IMG/VR virus record: IMGVR_UViG_3300028400_000003
Location: 20,086-84,085 of that record
From: a virus
DNA: 64,000 nt
Strand: one strand, 5' to 3'
Positions 30,766 to 40,284 of this stretch are shown one piece after another (position 1 is the first letter of the stretch; each line of letters starts with the position of its first letter). Position numbers and translations under genes: made by a program. Below the pieces are notes generated by a model. The model was given only the letters and a program-made list of their open reading frames with translations. It made no database searches and was not told the origin of the DNA.

Positions 30766-31132
30766 TCGGCGCATCTACTTGATTTTCGTGAATTACGCCC
30801 CTGACAAGGACCCTCCGGTTGAGCTTGACCTGACCAAGCGCTACCTTCACCCCCTCGGCGAGGCCGGATTCACGGTGGATCCGAGGATGGTCAACTACCG
30901 CGCCGAGGACTACGCCAGGCATGTTTGGGCCAGCATGCATGATCCGGACCCTTACCAGGGCCTCGACTTCGCGGCCTACATGGTGACCGGCCCTAGTACG
31001 GCTGCTTTGGTTTGGTGGAAACGGGCAGGTCGTGTACGCGGACGGTGGGCATCGTGGCACGGCAACCCGTCACACAAGCGGATCAAAGGTAAGTGGATCA
31101 AGAGTGAGGTAAACGAAGGGAGTGACGCATGA
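30755..31132 (+). CDS. hypothetical protein
   Basis: 125 residues from ATG 30755, inside the end of the previous gene. Mixed fold (VNYRAEDYARHVWASMHDPD) with a basic C-terminus (GNPSHKRIKGKWIKSE). Function unknown. Overlaps the next gene by four bases. Confidence 0.65.
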   Translation: MKVDRRIYLIFVNYAPDKDPPVELDLTKRYLHPLGEAGFTVDPRMVNYRAEDYARHVWASMHDPDPYQGLDFAAYMVTGPSTAALVWWKRAGRVRGRWASWHGNPSHKRIKGKWIKSEVNEGSDA

Positions 31133-31476
31133 GCGATCAGACGGCAGGCACACTTATCGAGGAGCTTAAGGAAGCGACGCAACGGTACAGCAAGGCGAGG
31201 GAAGAGTACATGAAGGCGGCCATCGAGCACCGCAAAGCTAAGGCGTGGCTGAAGGAGCTTGAAGCTAACCTGCTCATCGAAGGATCGGTGACGGGCAAGA
31301 ATGCACAAGAGCGCGAGGCCTCACTGATGGCGCTCACATCGGATAAGCGGGATCAGGTCCTCGCGGCTGAGCATATGCTGAGCAAGGCATCCGCCAAGCT
31401 GGACATCGCCAGCGAGGAGCTGAAGACGGTGCGTGCGGCCATGAACTTTCTGGCCGCTAAAGAAGGTGGTAAGTGA
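31129..31476 (+). CDS. helical phage protein
   Basis: 115 residues, almost entirely helical and coiled-coil. The central VTGKNAQEREASL is a motif I recall from a widespread small phage protein of unknown function near recombination genes. Soluble. Confidence 0.7.
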   Translation: MSDQTAGTLIEELKEATQRYSKAREEYMKAAIEHRKAKAWLKELEANLLIEGSVTGKNAQEREASLMALTSDKRDQVLAAEHMLSKASAKLDIASEELKTVRAAMNFLAAKEGGK

Positions 31477-31880
31477 TGGTGAAAAAGGTACTGCTTCTTC
31501 TGCTGCTCATGATTCCACTTGGGCTGTTTGCGGCTTGCAGTCAGGCTGACGTAGTTTCCAGCAACATCAGCCGAAAGGCCGATCAGTTTCAGGTTTACCG
31601 CCGGATCATCTTCTACAACGGCATCACCGGCGAGTACATGCTGAACATCGAGGGCTACTGCTCGCTTGGGAACTACGATAAGGATGGCGAAGTATCGGTT
31701 ACCTGCAAGGTAGGCCGGGGCAAGTACGTCAAGCACTACCTTGGACTAAGCGATAACGTGACCTACTTCGCGGAGCAGACCGTGGCCACCCCTGAAGACC
31801 CTTACCACTATGTGGTTTACTTCAGGCCAACCACCATCGTCCCCAACTTTGAGCTTGACGTGCCAGGGAGCCAGCGTTGA
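31476..31880 (+). CDS. putative phage lipoprotein
   Basis: 134 residues from ATG 31476 (GTG 31473 also possible). The N-terminal KKVLLLLLLMIPLGLFAAC is a signal peptide with a lipobox-like FAAC, so the Cys may be lipidated. The mature part, beginning SQADVVSSNIS, is beta-rich (YRRIIFYNGITGEYMLNIEG), a pattern common in phage proteins. Outer-surface or periplasmic location is likely; superinfection exclusion is one possibility. Confidence 0.7.
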   Translation: MVKKVLLLLLLMIPLGLFAACSQADVVSSNISRKADQFQVYRRIIFYNGITGEYMLNIEGYCSLGNYDKDGEVSVTCKVGRGKYVKHYLGLSDNVTYFAEQTVATPEDPYHYVVYFRPTTIVPNFELDVPGSQR

Positions 31881-32086
31881 GTGGCAAGCGCCAGGTCTAT
31901 GCCGTTTTGCGGCTTACGAACGGGATCGTGGTTGAGGTGACGGGCATAGACGGCCACGGCCGCGAGGCGGTGGTGAACCTGCCGGAAGGAAGGTACCTTA
32001 TACCGGTTTTTGATTCACTGGAAGAGGCGCGAGAGCAGTCCGAAGGTGGGAAGTACGATATCCTGGCGCTTGAAGTAGGCGAATGA
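31877..32086 (+). CDS. small hypothetical protein
   Basis: 69 residues from TTG 31877, overlapping the lipoprotein stop by four bases. Beta-rich start (VYAVLRLTNGIVVEVTGIDG). Function unknown. Confidence 0.55.
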   Translation: MSGKRQVYAVLRLTNGIVVEVTGIDGHGREAVVNLPEGRYLIPVFDSLEEAREQSEGGKYDILALEVGE

Positions 32087-32124
32087 CAACCTAGGAGGTA
32101 CTGCGTGCTGTGGTAGGCTAAGCT

Positions 32125-32376
32125 ATGGTCTACTACAGCACGCATAAACGTGGCGGAGAGCCAGTAGTGTGCTTGTTTGGGGCCAGAAGGTTGACGGATG
32201 GAACGCTGGCCGTTGACATACTCGCCGTTGCTGAGCGTTGGTCCCAAGCTGAAGTCGAGGTGCAAACACCACCCGATCACTCGCGCTCGCAAAAGATGCG
32301 TATACGCCTTCCGGAAGATGCCCTGAACCGCAGCGTGCCCATCATGATGCGGGAGGTTAGAATAGAGCAGATATGA
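32125..32376 (+). CDS. small hypothetical protein
   Basis: 83 residues from ATG 32125. No ribosome site lies directly upstream. AGGAGG at 32094 instead faces a three-codon reading frame GTG-CTG-TGG-TAG (32105-32116) ending eight bases before this ATG, so translation may restart from it. Function unknown. Overlaps the tail chaperone gene by four bases. Confidence 0.6.
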   Translation: MVYYSTHKRGGEPVVCLFGARRLTDGTLAVDILAVAERWSQAEVEVQTPPDHSRSQKMRIRLPEDALNRSVPIMMREVRIEQI

Positions 32377-32792
32377 GCCTACCGTTCAAAACACCAAAGC
32401 CGCAGCAAACGATTGAGGTTGGAGACAAGGCCACCGGCAAGGTCAAGGTCCCCGTTTACGGAGGCCTTCTTACCGGCGAAGCCATCGAGATTGCCAAGCT
32501 ATTCCAGCAGGTGAGCAACGAACTTGGCAAGAGCGTTGACGACATTACGGATCAAGACCTGGTAGCCTACAAGGACGCGCTGGCGCTGATTGCGCTGAGG
32601 TATCGGGTCAAAGGTGGAGAACAGGCCACCCTTGAAGACCTGCAAACGGCCCCGTGGTCCGTAGTGGATGCACTGGCCAAACTAATGATCAACGAACTAA
32701 ACGCCGAAGCCCTCCGGAACTTGCAGGCTGTCATCGCGGAGGAAGACGAGGGCGGTGAAACAAAAAAAGAAAAAAGCCAGCCGCGCAGCTAA
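32373..32792 (+). CDS. tail assembly chaperone, upstream product (gpG-like)
   Basis: 139 residues. An acidic, helical protein located directly before the tape-measure gene, ending in a Lys-rich tail encoded by A runs. Its size, position and overlap with a -1 frame match lambda gpG. It is thought to hold the tape-measure protein during tail assembly. The C-terminal part is where the ribosome can shift frame. Confidence 0.85.
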   Translation: MSLPFKTPKPQQTIEVGDKATGKVKVPVYGGLLTGEAIEIAKLFQQVSNELGKSVDDITDQDLVAYKDALALIALRYRVKGGEQATLEDLQTAPWSVVDALAKLMINELNAEALRNLQAVIAEEDEGGETKKEKSQPRS

Positions 32793-32829
32793 CGGATGAC
32801 GATTGGACCCAGCTATTTGCGCGGCTGGC
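32762..32829 (+). other. programmed -1 ribosomal frameshift site
   Basis: Slippery heptamer A-AAA-AAA (32762-32768), read ACA-AAA-AAA-GAA in frame 0. Seven bases later comes a perfect twelve-pair stem GCCAGCCGCGCA (32776-32787)/TGCGCGGCTGGC (32818-32829) with a 30-base loop. A purine-rich GGAGGAAGACGAGGGCGG upstream may act as a Shine-Dalgarno-like stimulator. The downstream frame stays open to 33169. Confidence 0.88.
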
Positions 32830-33169
32830 CTACCACTATCCAAGCATCATTCACCACGAAAACTTCGCCTGGCTTCCGCTTGGGCTTGTCATGGCCCTCG
32901 ACCACGCACTCCAAACAATAGAATACGACCGGGCACAGCTATTGTCCTGGGGTGATGCGATGGTGGCCTACATAGTAGCTAAAACGGGTTTCGCAAACAT
33001 ACCCGATGCGAGGTTGGAGGACTTCAACCCGTTTGCCGTCGCACAGAAACGCTGGCCGCGCAAGGGAGCCAGGGAGTTTATACGCGAGGTCAAGGCCGGG
33101 CGTGTGCCTAGGTGGTTGCTAGGGTTCGCGCCTATCAACGAGCTTAAGTATGCTGCGGGGAATGATTAA
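32768..33169 (+). CDS. tail assembly chaperone, frameshifted part (gpT-like)
   Basis: After the -1 shift the reading continues RKKPAAQLTDDDWTQLFARL and ends FAPINELKYAAGND, adding 133 residues. With the 132 residues before the slip this yields a 265-residue fusion like lambda gpGT. No strong independent start exists in this frame (the ATG at 32891 lacks a ribosome site). Stop overlaps the tape-measure ATG by one base. Confidence 0.82.
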   Translation, partial: RKKPAAQLTDDDWTQLFARLAYHYPSIIHHENFAWLPLGLVMALDHALQTIEYDRAQLLSWGDAMVAYIVAKTGFANIPDARLEDFNPFAVAQKRWPRKGAREFIREVKAGRVPRWLLGFAPINELKYAAGND

Positions 33170-36100
33170 TGGCGAGTTACTCTCTTGGCCGCGCCATATT
33201 TGAAACCGGAGTAGACCTAACCGGGCTGAACCGTGGCCTCACGAAGGCGGAGCAGCGGGTCAAAGCCTTTGGGCTGAAGATCGAGCGTCAGGTCAAGGGC
33301 GGGAAGGCGTTTAGCTTCACCGCGCCGCTCGAAAAGCAGACCGCAGCTATCAATAAGTTTTCCAAGCAGGCCGAGCAGTCGCTTGGGCGGGTCAAGCGAG
33401 CAAGCGCTGGAACCAGTAACGCCCTTGGCAAGATGGTGACCAAGTACCTGGCCGCCGGTGCGGTCCTATACGGCGTGCAAAAAGCCTTCCGCGCCACTAT
33501 CAACGCCGCAAAAGACTTTGAGGTGGCCATAACGAATATTGACACCCTGGCCGCCAACACTACGGAGCAGATGGCTTTGCTCCGTCAGGGCGTGCTCGAT
33601 CTTGCTTCCGTGGTAGGCGAGGGACCAACGAAGCTCGCGAGCGCCCTTTATGACGTAGTTTCAGCCGGGTACTCCGGAGCCGAAGGGCTGAAGGTGCTTG
33701 AGGCATCGGCTAAGGCCGCTCGCGCTGGTTTGACCACAACGAAGGTGGCGGCCGATGCCGTGACGACTACCCTCAACGCCTACGGACTGGCCGCTGAGCA
33801 GGCCACGCACGTTACGGACGTTTTGCAGACCACGGTCAAGTACGGTAAGACCACCTGGGGTGAACTGGCTCCCGTGATAGGTCAGGTGATTCCACTGGCC
33901 GCCGCAGCGGGGGTGAGCATCGAGGAGCTTGGCGGTGCCCTGGCCGTGCTAACCGGCAACGGTGTGCAAACGTCTCAAGCCGTCACGCAGGTGCGTTCCC
34001 TGATCGCCGCACTCCTGAAAGACACTTCGCAAGCTCGCGAGGTGATGGATAAGTACAACTTCAGTATTTCCGCCAGCACCCTACAGCAGAAGGGGCTGAT
34101 CGGAACCCTCAAGGAGCTTCAAGGGGCTATCGGCGGCGACACGGAAGCCCTGTTCAAGTTCCTAGGCCGCGTCGAGGCCGTCAACGCAGCCCTCGCCCTG
34201 ACCACGGATCAGGGGTTCAAGAAGCTGGTCAGCGTTACGGAAGAGATGCGGAAGGCCGGGGGTGTGGTTGACGAGGCCTTTAACAAGCAGCTAGGAACGG
34301 CTCAGGGGCAGATTGATCGGTTTACGGCGGCCCTTGACGCCCTTAAGATCACTCTTGGAAACGAACTTTTGCCTACCATCGGCATTGTAGCCGGGGCGCT
34401 TGCCGGGTTGATCGAAAAGATCAACGACCTTGCCAACCCTCGCCTTGCTGCGGCCAAGAAGCTGGTACTTGAGGCGGGCGTGGCGGAAGAGCAGGTTTCG
34501 CCCGAGCAGCTAAGCAAGATCGCCGGTATCCAGGAGCAGCTGCGTGAATTGCGCGAGGTCGAGCGCCGCCTTAAAGACCTGGATACCGTGATGCGTACAT
34601 CCGGGGTTGGGGCCTTCATCTCCGGGCTCGAAACCGTGGCCGCCCGCCTTGGTATGACCAAAGAGGAGCTAGCCGAGGTTCACAAGGAGGCACGTAAGGC
34701 GCTTCGCGAGGGGCGTGGTGAAGAGTTTGCTGCTCAGTTTGCGGCTCGCGTCAATCAGATGCTCCAGTCTCAGAAGTCAGAGCTACAGGCGTCCCTCGAT
34801 GAAGCGCTCAAGCCGGGGCCTGGGGCCGAAGACCTTTCGCAGAAGATCGAGCAGATCAACCGCAGCCTGAACAACGCTCGCCAGCAGGCGCAACAGCTAG
34901 GTAGCGCCGACATCTTCAAGACGGCGGCGGCCAAGGCCGTGGAAAGCCTCAAGGCGTTGAGGCAGGAATTTGCCAGCAACGAAGAGGTTGTACAGAATAT
35001 TGACAACCTTATCAAGTCCATCGAAACCGAGGCGGCTAACTTCAAGGTGGCCCCGCAGGCCCCGAGTGAAGCTGAGGCCGAAGACTTCCTTAAGCCCTAC
35101 CGCGACGCCTTGCAGAACATCACCCTGAAAAGCAAGCTTGGGTTGATTGACGAAGGGACGGCGCGGCGGCAGCTTGAGGACATACGCAACCGCCTGCAAA
35201 AGGTGCTCGAAGGTACCGGGGATCAGGCTAAGCAGAACAGCATCATGACCTTGATCCTGAGCCTCGATCTGGCCATGAAGGGGTTGCAAACCCAGGCCAA
35301 GAGCACGGATGATGCCTTCCAGGCATGGTTGCAGAAGCTTGAGGTACAGGCCAAGCGAGGGCTCCGGCCCGTGTCTGAGATCAAAAACGAAGTGGCCAGC
35401 GCCCGCCAGAAAATACTTGAGCAGATACGAGCCCTTGGGCCGCTGGACACTCGCGAAAAGGTGGAAATACTCTTTGAGCTAAGCGCAAAGCTTGACCGGC
35501 TCGATGGGCTAAGCGAAACGCTTAAGGGGGCCACGGACAGGCAGCTTGAGGCGTATCGCGAATACTACCGCTCCCGCGTCGAGGGGCTGGGTTATGAGAT
35601 GGCCGATGAAGCACGGGCGGCCATGCAAACGCTGGCCAGCGCCCTTAGTGGTGAAGCCGATTTCTCCCAGGGGCTCGCCGCCGCAGAAAAACTGCGTGGC
35701 TTGATCGAGCAAAGCGTTGTCCCGATACCGGATGCGGTCAAGACGGCGGCGTTGGAACTTCTTGACGCCTTCGATGCCTACGGCGCGGCCATAGCGGATG
35801 GCTTCGAGAAAGCTGCACGAGCCGTCAATCAGGCCCGCTTCGGAGAGGGCATACTGGCCACCGCTGACGCCTTCAGGCGCTCCTTCGATACCGTAGGCGA
35901 GGCGCTGGTTTACCTTGGTAAGAACGGTCAGCTTACGGAAGAAAACATGCGGGCTTTGGGGGTGGCCTATGGTGAGGTTGGCCAGACCCTAGAACAACTT
36001 TTTACCGGGGCTAGCGCCCTCAACCTGGCCTTCAAGCTTGGAATCATCAGCGCGGACGACTACCGCAAGCGCCTATCCGAGGCGCGTGATGTGTTGCAAA

Positions 36101-37713
36101 CCATAATCCAGACCGTCGAGGTTGGCAGCCCCGCCTTTGATCAGCTGGCCGATGCGCTCCTGCGGGTTAACGAGGCCCTTAACCGGCTTGGGCGGGATGC
36201 TGGTGACCCGTTGCAGGGCATAGACGACCTAAGCGAAGCGCTAAGCACTTTGGCCGCAGACGGGGCCATATCGCGTGAAGAGGCCGTGCGGCTGGCCAAG
36301 GGGTTCGGCGGTCTTGGCGAGGCGGTGGCCGGGGCCGTTGGCGGCCTTGGCACCTGGAACGCAAGGTTGCAGGCGGGCTTGATCACGGAAGACGAGTACC
36401 GCACTAAGCTAGAGATGACCCGCGACATACTGCAAGAGCTTGCTCAAAGGTACAAGGACGACCCAGTGCTCCTTGAGCTTTATGCTGGGGCATTGGATAG
36501 CGTAAACCAGCAGCTTGCCACCTTGAGTGACACCGGCGGGCAGCTGAGTGACGACAGCCTCTTGCCTGAAGAACTTGACCGCAGGGCGTCCCTGCTATCG
36601 GCCAGATTCCGGGAGGTTGGCGAGGCGCTGGCGAGCCTGGCCAAGGATGGCCGGCTAACCGAGCAGGAGATGAGCCTACTCAGCCGTGCTTTTGGTGACC
36701 AGGGGCAGGCTATACTCGACGCCTTTGACGGTTTTCGCGAGATACGAACGGCGTTTGAGATTGGTCAGATCGGAGCCGAAGAGTTTCGGAGTGCGGTAGA
36801 GGGCATACTGCCTCAGCTGGAAGAGGCCATCCAAAACGTCGAGCGGGGTACCCCAGCATGGTATATGCTCGCCGAAGCGATCAAGGCGGCCAAGAGTGCA
36901 CTAGGCGATGGCGGTAGCGAAGCGTTTGACCTTGGCAAGGAGATTGCGTCAGGGCTCAGTAACATATCAAGCCGGGCTCAAGTCGGGCTTCTAGGCAACG
37001 GCCTTGAGCAGCGTAGGCAGGTGCTCGAAGAAACGGCTTCCTTGCTCCGGGAAAAGATCGCCGAGGGCCTAAAGAACGGCCTAGACCCTGACAATCCAGA
37101 GATACAGGCGGCGCTGGAAAAGTTGCAGTCCACGGAGATTGAGTTGAAGCTGGTCACCGCCGGGGCCAAGATTGCGGACGCCTTCGTTGACGCGGCGGCT
37201 TCGGTTGGTCAGGCGTTGGGCGAGTACCTGGTCAACGGTGGCGCTGAGGCCGGGGCCAGACTTTACGACGCCCTGGTTTCTGCGTCAGAAACCTTTTCCA
37301 ATGTGCTCAAGTCTACCCTCACGGACCTTGGAGCCGACCTAGGCGGCAAGCTAGGGCAGCAGCTAGGTGAGTCCATCGGCGGGGCCGTTGGCGGGGCGCT
37401 CGGGGCCGCAGGCGGGCCGCTTGGCATGGCCATAGGTACGGCTATCGGGGCCGCCGTGGGTTCGTTGCTTGGGAGCCTGCTCGATTTCATCTTTAAAGCT
37501 CCCAAGGCAAAGCCTGAACCTGATACCCTGGACAAGAGGGTGACGACAAGCGTGTCGGAGGTCAACTACACCGCCATTGCCAACCTGAACGTAACCGAGG
37601 GGGCCAACATGCGCGATCCACAATTCCGGTCTGAGCTACGTGGGTTCGTCAGGCAGACGGCTACGGAACTGCTCGATCAGTTAGGGCTCGTCAAGGGAGG
37701 CGCGAATGCCTAG
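33169..37713 (+). CDS. tape measure protein
   Basis: 1514 residues, by far the longest gene. An N-terminal TP901-like core (DFEVAITNIDTLAANTTEQM, DVVSAGYSGAEGLKVLEASA) is followed by long helical regions and three related blocks of about 120 residues, each with a LGIISADDYRKRL-type segment. Near the end a Gly/Ala-rich hydrophobic stretch (AVGGALGAAGGPLGMAIG) may insert in the membrane. The protein sets tail length and is ejected with the DNA. Confidence 0.95.
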   Translation: MASYSLGRAIFETGVDLTGLNRGLTKAEQRVKAFGLKIERQVKGGKAFSFTAPLEKQTAAINKFSKQAEQSLGRVKRASAGTSNALGKMVTKYLAAGAVLYGVQKAFRATINAAKDFEVAITNIDTLAANTTEQMALLRQGVLDLASVVGEGPTKLASALYDVVSAGYSGAEGLKVLEASAKAARAGLTTTKVAADAVTTTLNAYGLAAEQATHVTDVLQTTVKYGKTTWGELAPVIGQVIPLAAAAGVSIEELGGALAVLTGNGVQTSQAVTQVRSLIAALLKDTSQAREVMDKYNFSISASTLQQKGLIGTLKELQGAIGGDTEALFKFLGRVEAVNAALALTTDQGFKKLVSVTEEMRKAGGVVDEAFNKQLGTAQGQIDRFTAALDALKITLGNELLPTIGIVAGALAGLIEKINDLANPRLAAAKKLVLEAGVAEEQVSPEQLSKIAGIQEQLRELREVERRLKDLDTVMRTSGVGAFISGLETVAARLGMTKEELAEVHKEARKALREGRGEEFAAQFAARVNQMLQSQKSELQASLDEALKPGPGAEDLSQKIEQINRSLNNARQQAQQLGSADIFKTAAAKAVESLKALRQEFASNEEVVQNIDNLIKSIETEAANFKVAPQAPSEAEAEDFLKPYRDALQNITLKSKLGLIDEGTARRQLEDIRNRLQKVLEGTGDQAKQNSIMTLILSLDLAMKGLQTQAKSTDDAFQAWLQKLEVQAKRGLRPVSEIKNEVASARQKILEQIRALGPLDTREKVEILFELSAKLDRLDGLSETLKGATDRQLEAYREYYRSRVEGLGYEMADEARAAMQTLASALSGEADFSQGLAAAEKLRGLIEQSVVPIPDAVKTAALELLDAFDAYGAAIADGFEKAARAVNQARFGEGILATADAFRRSFDTVGEALVYLGKNGQLTEENMRALGVAYGEVGQTLEQLFTGASALNLAFKLGIISADDYRKRLSEARDVLQTIIQTVEVGSPAFDQLADALLRVNEALNRLGRDAGDPLQGIDDLSEALSTLAADGAISREEAVRLAKGFGGLGEAVAGAVGGLGTWNARLQAGLITEDEYRTKLEMTRDILQELAQRYKDDPVLLELYAGALDSVNQQLATLSDTGGQLSDDSLLPEELDRRASLLSARFREVGEALASLAKDGRLTEQEMSLLSRAFGDQGQAILDAFDGFREIRTAFEIGQIGAEEFRSAVEGILPQLEEAIQNVERGTPAWYMLAEAIKAAKSALGDGGSEAFDLGKEIASGLSNISSRAQVGLLGNGLEQRRQVLEETASLLREKIAEGLKNGLDPDNPEIQAALEKLQSTEIELKLVTAGAKIADAFVDAAASVGQALGEYLVNGGAEAGARLYDALVSASETFSNVLKSTLTDLGADLGGKLGQQLGESIGGAVGGALGAAGGPLGMAIGTAIGAAVGSLLGSLLDFIFKAPKAKPEPDTLDKRVTTSVSEVNYTAIANLNVTEGANMRDPQFRSELRGFVRQTATELLDQLGLVKGGANA

Positions 37714-38110
37714 CGTAACGGTTACACCACTGAGTGGCGGGTCAGCCGTCACCCTGCCACAGTTTAATGACATATCCTACGGGTCGCAGCGCGAGGTATC
37801 CTTCGGCTGGCAGACTCCGCTTAAGGACATCTACGCCGATATCGTTGGGCTTGCGGCCACGAACGTACAGGTCGAGCGCAACCGCAATGGAACCTACGTG
37901 GCCATAGCTGATCCAGGTGCTCAGGCCGTGGAGGTCAGCTGGACGGAGTACGAGCTTGATACTAGAGTGCCACTATCCAAGACGGCCAAGGGTGTGATCA
38001 CGCTGAGCGGGACGACGTACCGCAACCTGGCCGAAACGACAACCATGACCCTATGGCGGGTGCAATGGTTGTTCATCAGGGCCACGGGTGAATCCTATGA
38101 ACTGGTGTAG
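37706..38110 (+). CDS. tail protein downstream of tape measure
   Basis: 134 residues, beta-rich (LPQFNDISYGSQREVSFGWQ), overlapping the tape-measure gene by eight bases. Probably part of the tail tip. Family not recognised. Confidence 0.65.
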   Translation: MPSVTVTPLSGGSAVTLPQFNDISYGSQREVSFGWQTPLKDIYADIVGLAATNVQVERNRNGTYVAIADPGAQAVEVSWTEYELDTRVPLSKTAKGVITLSGTTYRNLAETTTMTLWRVQWLFIRATGESYELV

Positions 38111-38117
38111 GTGAGGC

Positions 38118-40274
38118 ATGGATCCCAAACCGCTTACGCCCTCTACCAAAGTGGTTCCAGACCCCAAGCCGTTGTCACTTTCGGCTCAGCTGCCGGTGGC
38201 GGCCTTGGGCTCCTACAACCACTTCTACGGGAGCGCCGGCGGCTACTCGGTTTACTACCCCGATCTGAATTCCTACACCTGGTTTGAGGCGGCGCGGCTC
38301 AACGACCCCGTAAGGGTCCACCTAGGTGAGTCTTTGGGCGGGCGGTTCGTTGATTCGGATATTTCGTTTACTTACCTATCCGTAGCCCCGCTTGAGGTTG
38401 GAGATACACACTTCATCGGGGCCGAGATAACCCCGAACGAACCACTACGCACCTTCTGGATTACCACGAAGGCGGAGGAGGCGGGCCTGATCACCTACGG
38501 CGGGGCTACCCTGCTATCCAGGCTTCACTCAACCGTGGCCCCCGAGGTAGTCGAGAATGGGCCGTTTACCCCGCAAGAGGCGCTGGAAAAGATACTTACC
38601 AGCTGGCGTGACGCCGGGCATGACTGGCTTGTGTGGGAGCCGATACCTAGCATTGGCATCAGGGTCGAATCGGGCATCTACATTCCAACGATCAACGCGC
38701 TGGCCCTATTCCAGGACAAAGACCTTGCGATTGAGCAGAAGACGATGCGGCAATGGCTTGAAGAGTTTATTGCCCCATTCTCCGACTATTACTTCCGCGT
38801 CACGAGCGCTGGCAAGCTGCAACTGGTTAGGCTTGGCGAGGGATACGAAACCGGAGGGGTGCTGAGCAAAGACTGGGGCGTCAGCGGCAATGCAAGCGAT
38901 ACCTTCACTTCATCCGCAACGAGCCTGACCATTAACCTTACTCCGCGCATCTACAGGTATGAAACCCTTGTGCTCGCCCCTACACCTGCTAGCATAACCG
39001 TACTCAACGACGGCGTGGCCGTATCCAACACATTCACGGGCACAGGTACGGATGGAAACGCTTACGACTTGACCGTTGAGGCCACACTTGACGCGGCAGG
39101 CAATGGCACCATAGCCGTCACCTCCTTCAAGCTCAACGGGGTCGAGGTTACCCGCGAGGCGGTCGGGTATAGGGTTGACTGGACGGCTTCGCCTACGGAT
39201 CGGGTGCTCAAGGTGCTTGGCAACGATGACCTGACCCCGGAGGAAACCCTAACCACGCTCACGGATGAGATCGTCAACATCTGCAAGGTGACGAGCAAAG
39301 GATACGACTTCGTGAGCACCACGGACATTCTTGAACCTGCGTGTGGGATCATGAACGTCCAATGGTGGTGCGGCGGCGGCCAGCAACTCCTCTCCCCGAC
39401 CCCTTCGACGGTATGCCCCACGGGCCGCTACAATTTGGGTACGGGCACGACATCATGGCAGGAGCGGGCAACCCGCTACGTAGTGCTACCCGAGGTGTGG
39501 AAGGTAGCGGCCAACACGCTGGTAGGTGGAACCACGATTGACGTTAGCACGCAAGTGCATTGGTATTTTGACCGCTGCGGCGATACCGCCCCGCAGGGGT
39601 ACTACACCTCCCAAACGGTTACTGGAACGGCTCAGATCAACAACGGGGACTGGCAGCTGGTTGGAAACGCCTACCTTGACCCGAGCGCCTGGGGCGACCT
39701 TAACGCCTATGTCTATGTGCAAAGCGTGTTTGACGCTGATGGCACGTTCCAGGGTTTTAGGGTGAAGCTTGGTTTGCGCATGGGCGATCTACAGAGCGTT
39801 TGGGCTTTCGGGGTGCAGCTGAACGCCGATGGCACATCGTTTAGTGAACGCCAGGAGAACATCGTGGCCGTGTACGGCGAGGCCACGGAAGACCCCGGCG
39901 TTGGAGGTAGTCAACAGGTCTACGGTAGGCGCATCCGCGAGATTGACATGGGCTGGTTCCCGGTTAGTTACGATGACGCCCTCTCCATTGCCCAAGCGGT
40001 GGTCACCAACAACTACAACCCGAAGCGCGAGTACACGCTTGAGCTTATGCCGCCCTACACGGCACTTAAGCCCGATGACATTGCCGCACCGGTGAAGTTT
40101 AAGGACATCGAGGGGGTGCTTTGGGCCTGGAAGTATACGGAGATTCATAGCGCGGCCACATCGCGCTCGCGCATGGAGATCACGGTTCGCGAGACCAGTC
40201 ACGTGCTCAGTGACGTACTCGATGAAACAGCCTACGGGGATGCCGTGTATACTGTGTCTAAGTACCTGGAGTGA
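38118..40274 (+). CDS. tail tip/hub protein candidate
   Basis: 718 residues. Located where distal tail and hub proteins lie. It has a beta-rich N-terminal half with SYTWFEAARLNDPVRV and WLEEFIAPFSDYYFRVTSAGK, resembling gp27-like hub domains, an Ig-like insert (NGVEVTREAVGYRVDWTAS), and a C-terminal ring-like segment (YTLELMPPYTALKPDDIAA). The assignment rests on position and domain feel only. Confidence 0.65.
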   Translation: MDPKPLTPSTKVVPDPKPLSLSAQLPVAALGSYNHFYGSAGGYSVYYPDLNSYTWFEAARLNDPVRVHLGESLGGRFVDSDISFTYLSVAPLEVGDTHFIGAEITPNEPLRTFWITTKAEEAGLITYGGATLLSRLHSTVAPEVVENGPFTPQEALEKILTSWRDAGHDWLVWEPIPSIGIRVESGIYIPTINALALFQDKDLAIEQKTMRQWLEEFIAPFSDYYFRVTSAGKLQLVRLGEGYETGGVLSKDWGVSGNASDTFTSSATSLTINLTPRIYRYETLVLAPTPASITVLNDGVAVSNTFTGTGTDGNAYDLTVEATLDAAGNGTIAVTSFKLNGVEVTREAVGYRVDWTASPTDRVLKVLGNDDLTPEETLTTLTDEIVNICKVTSKGYDFVSTTDILEPACGIMNVQWWCGGGQQLLSPTPSTVCPTGRYNLGTGTTSWQERATRYVVLPEVWKVAANTLVGGTTIDVSTQVHWYFDRCGDTAPQGYYTSQTVTGTAQINNGDWQLVGNAYLDPSAWGDLNAYVYVQSVFDADGTFQGFRVKLGLRMGDLQSVWAFGVQLNADGTSFSERQENIVAVYGEATEDPGVGGSQQVYGRRIREIDMGWFPVSYDDALSIAQAVVTNNYNPKREYTLELMPPYTALKPDDIAAPVKFKDIEGVLWAWKYTEIHSAATSRSRMEITVRETSHVLSDVLDETAYGDAVYTVSKYLE

Positions 40275-40284
40275 GGTGTAGCTA

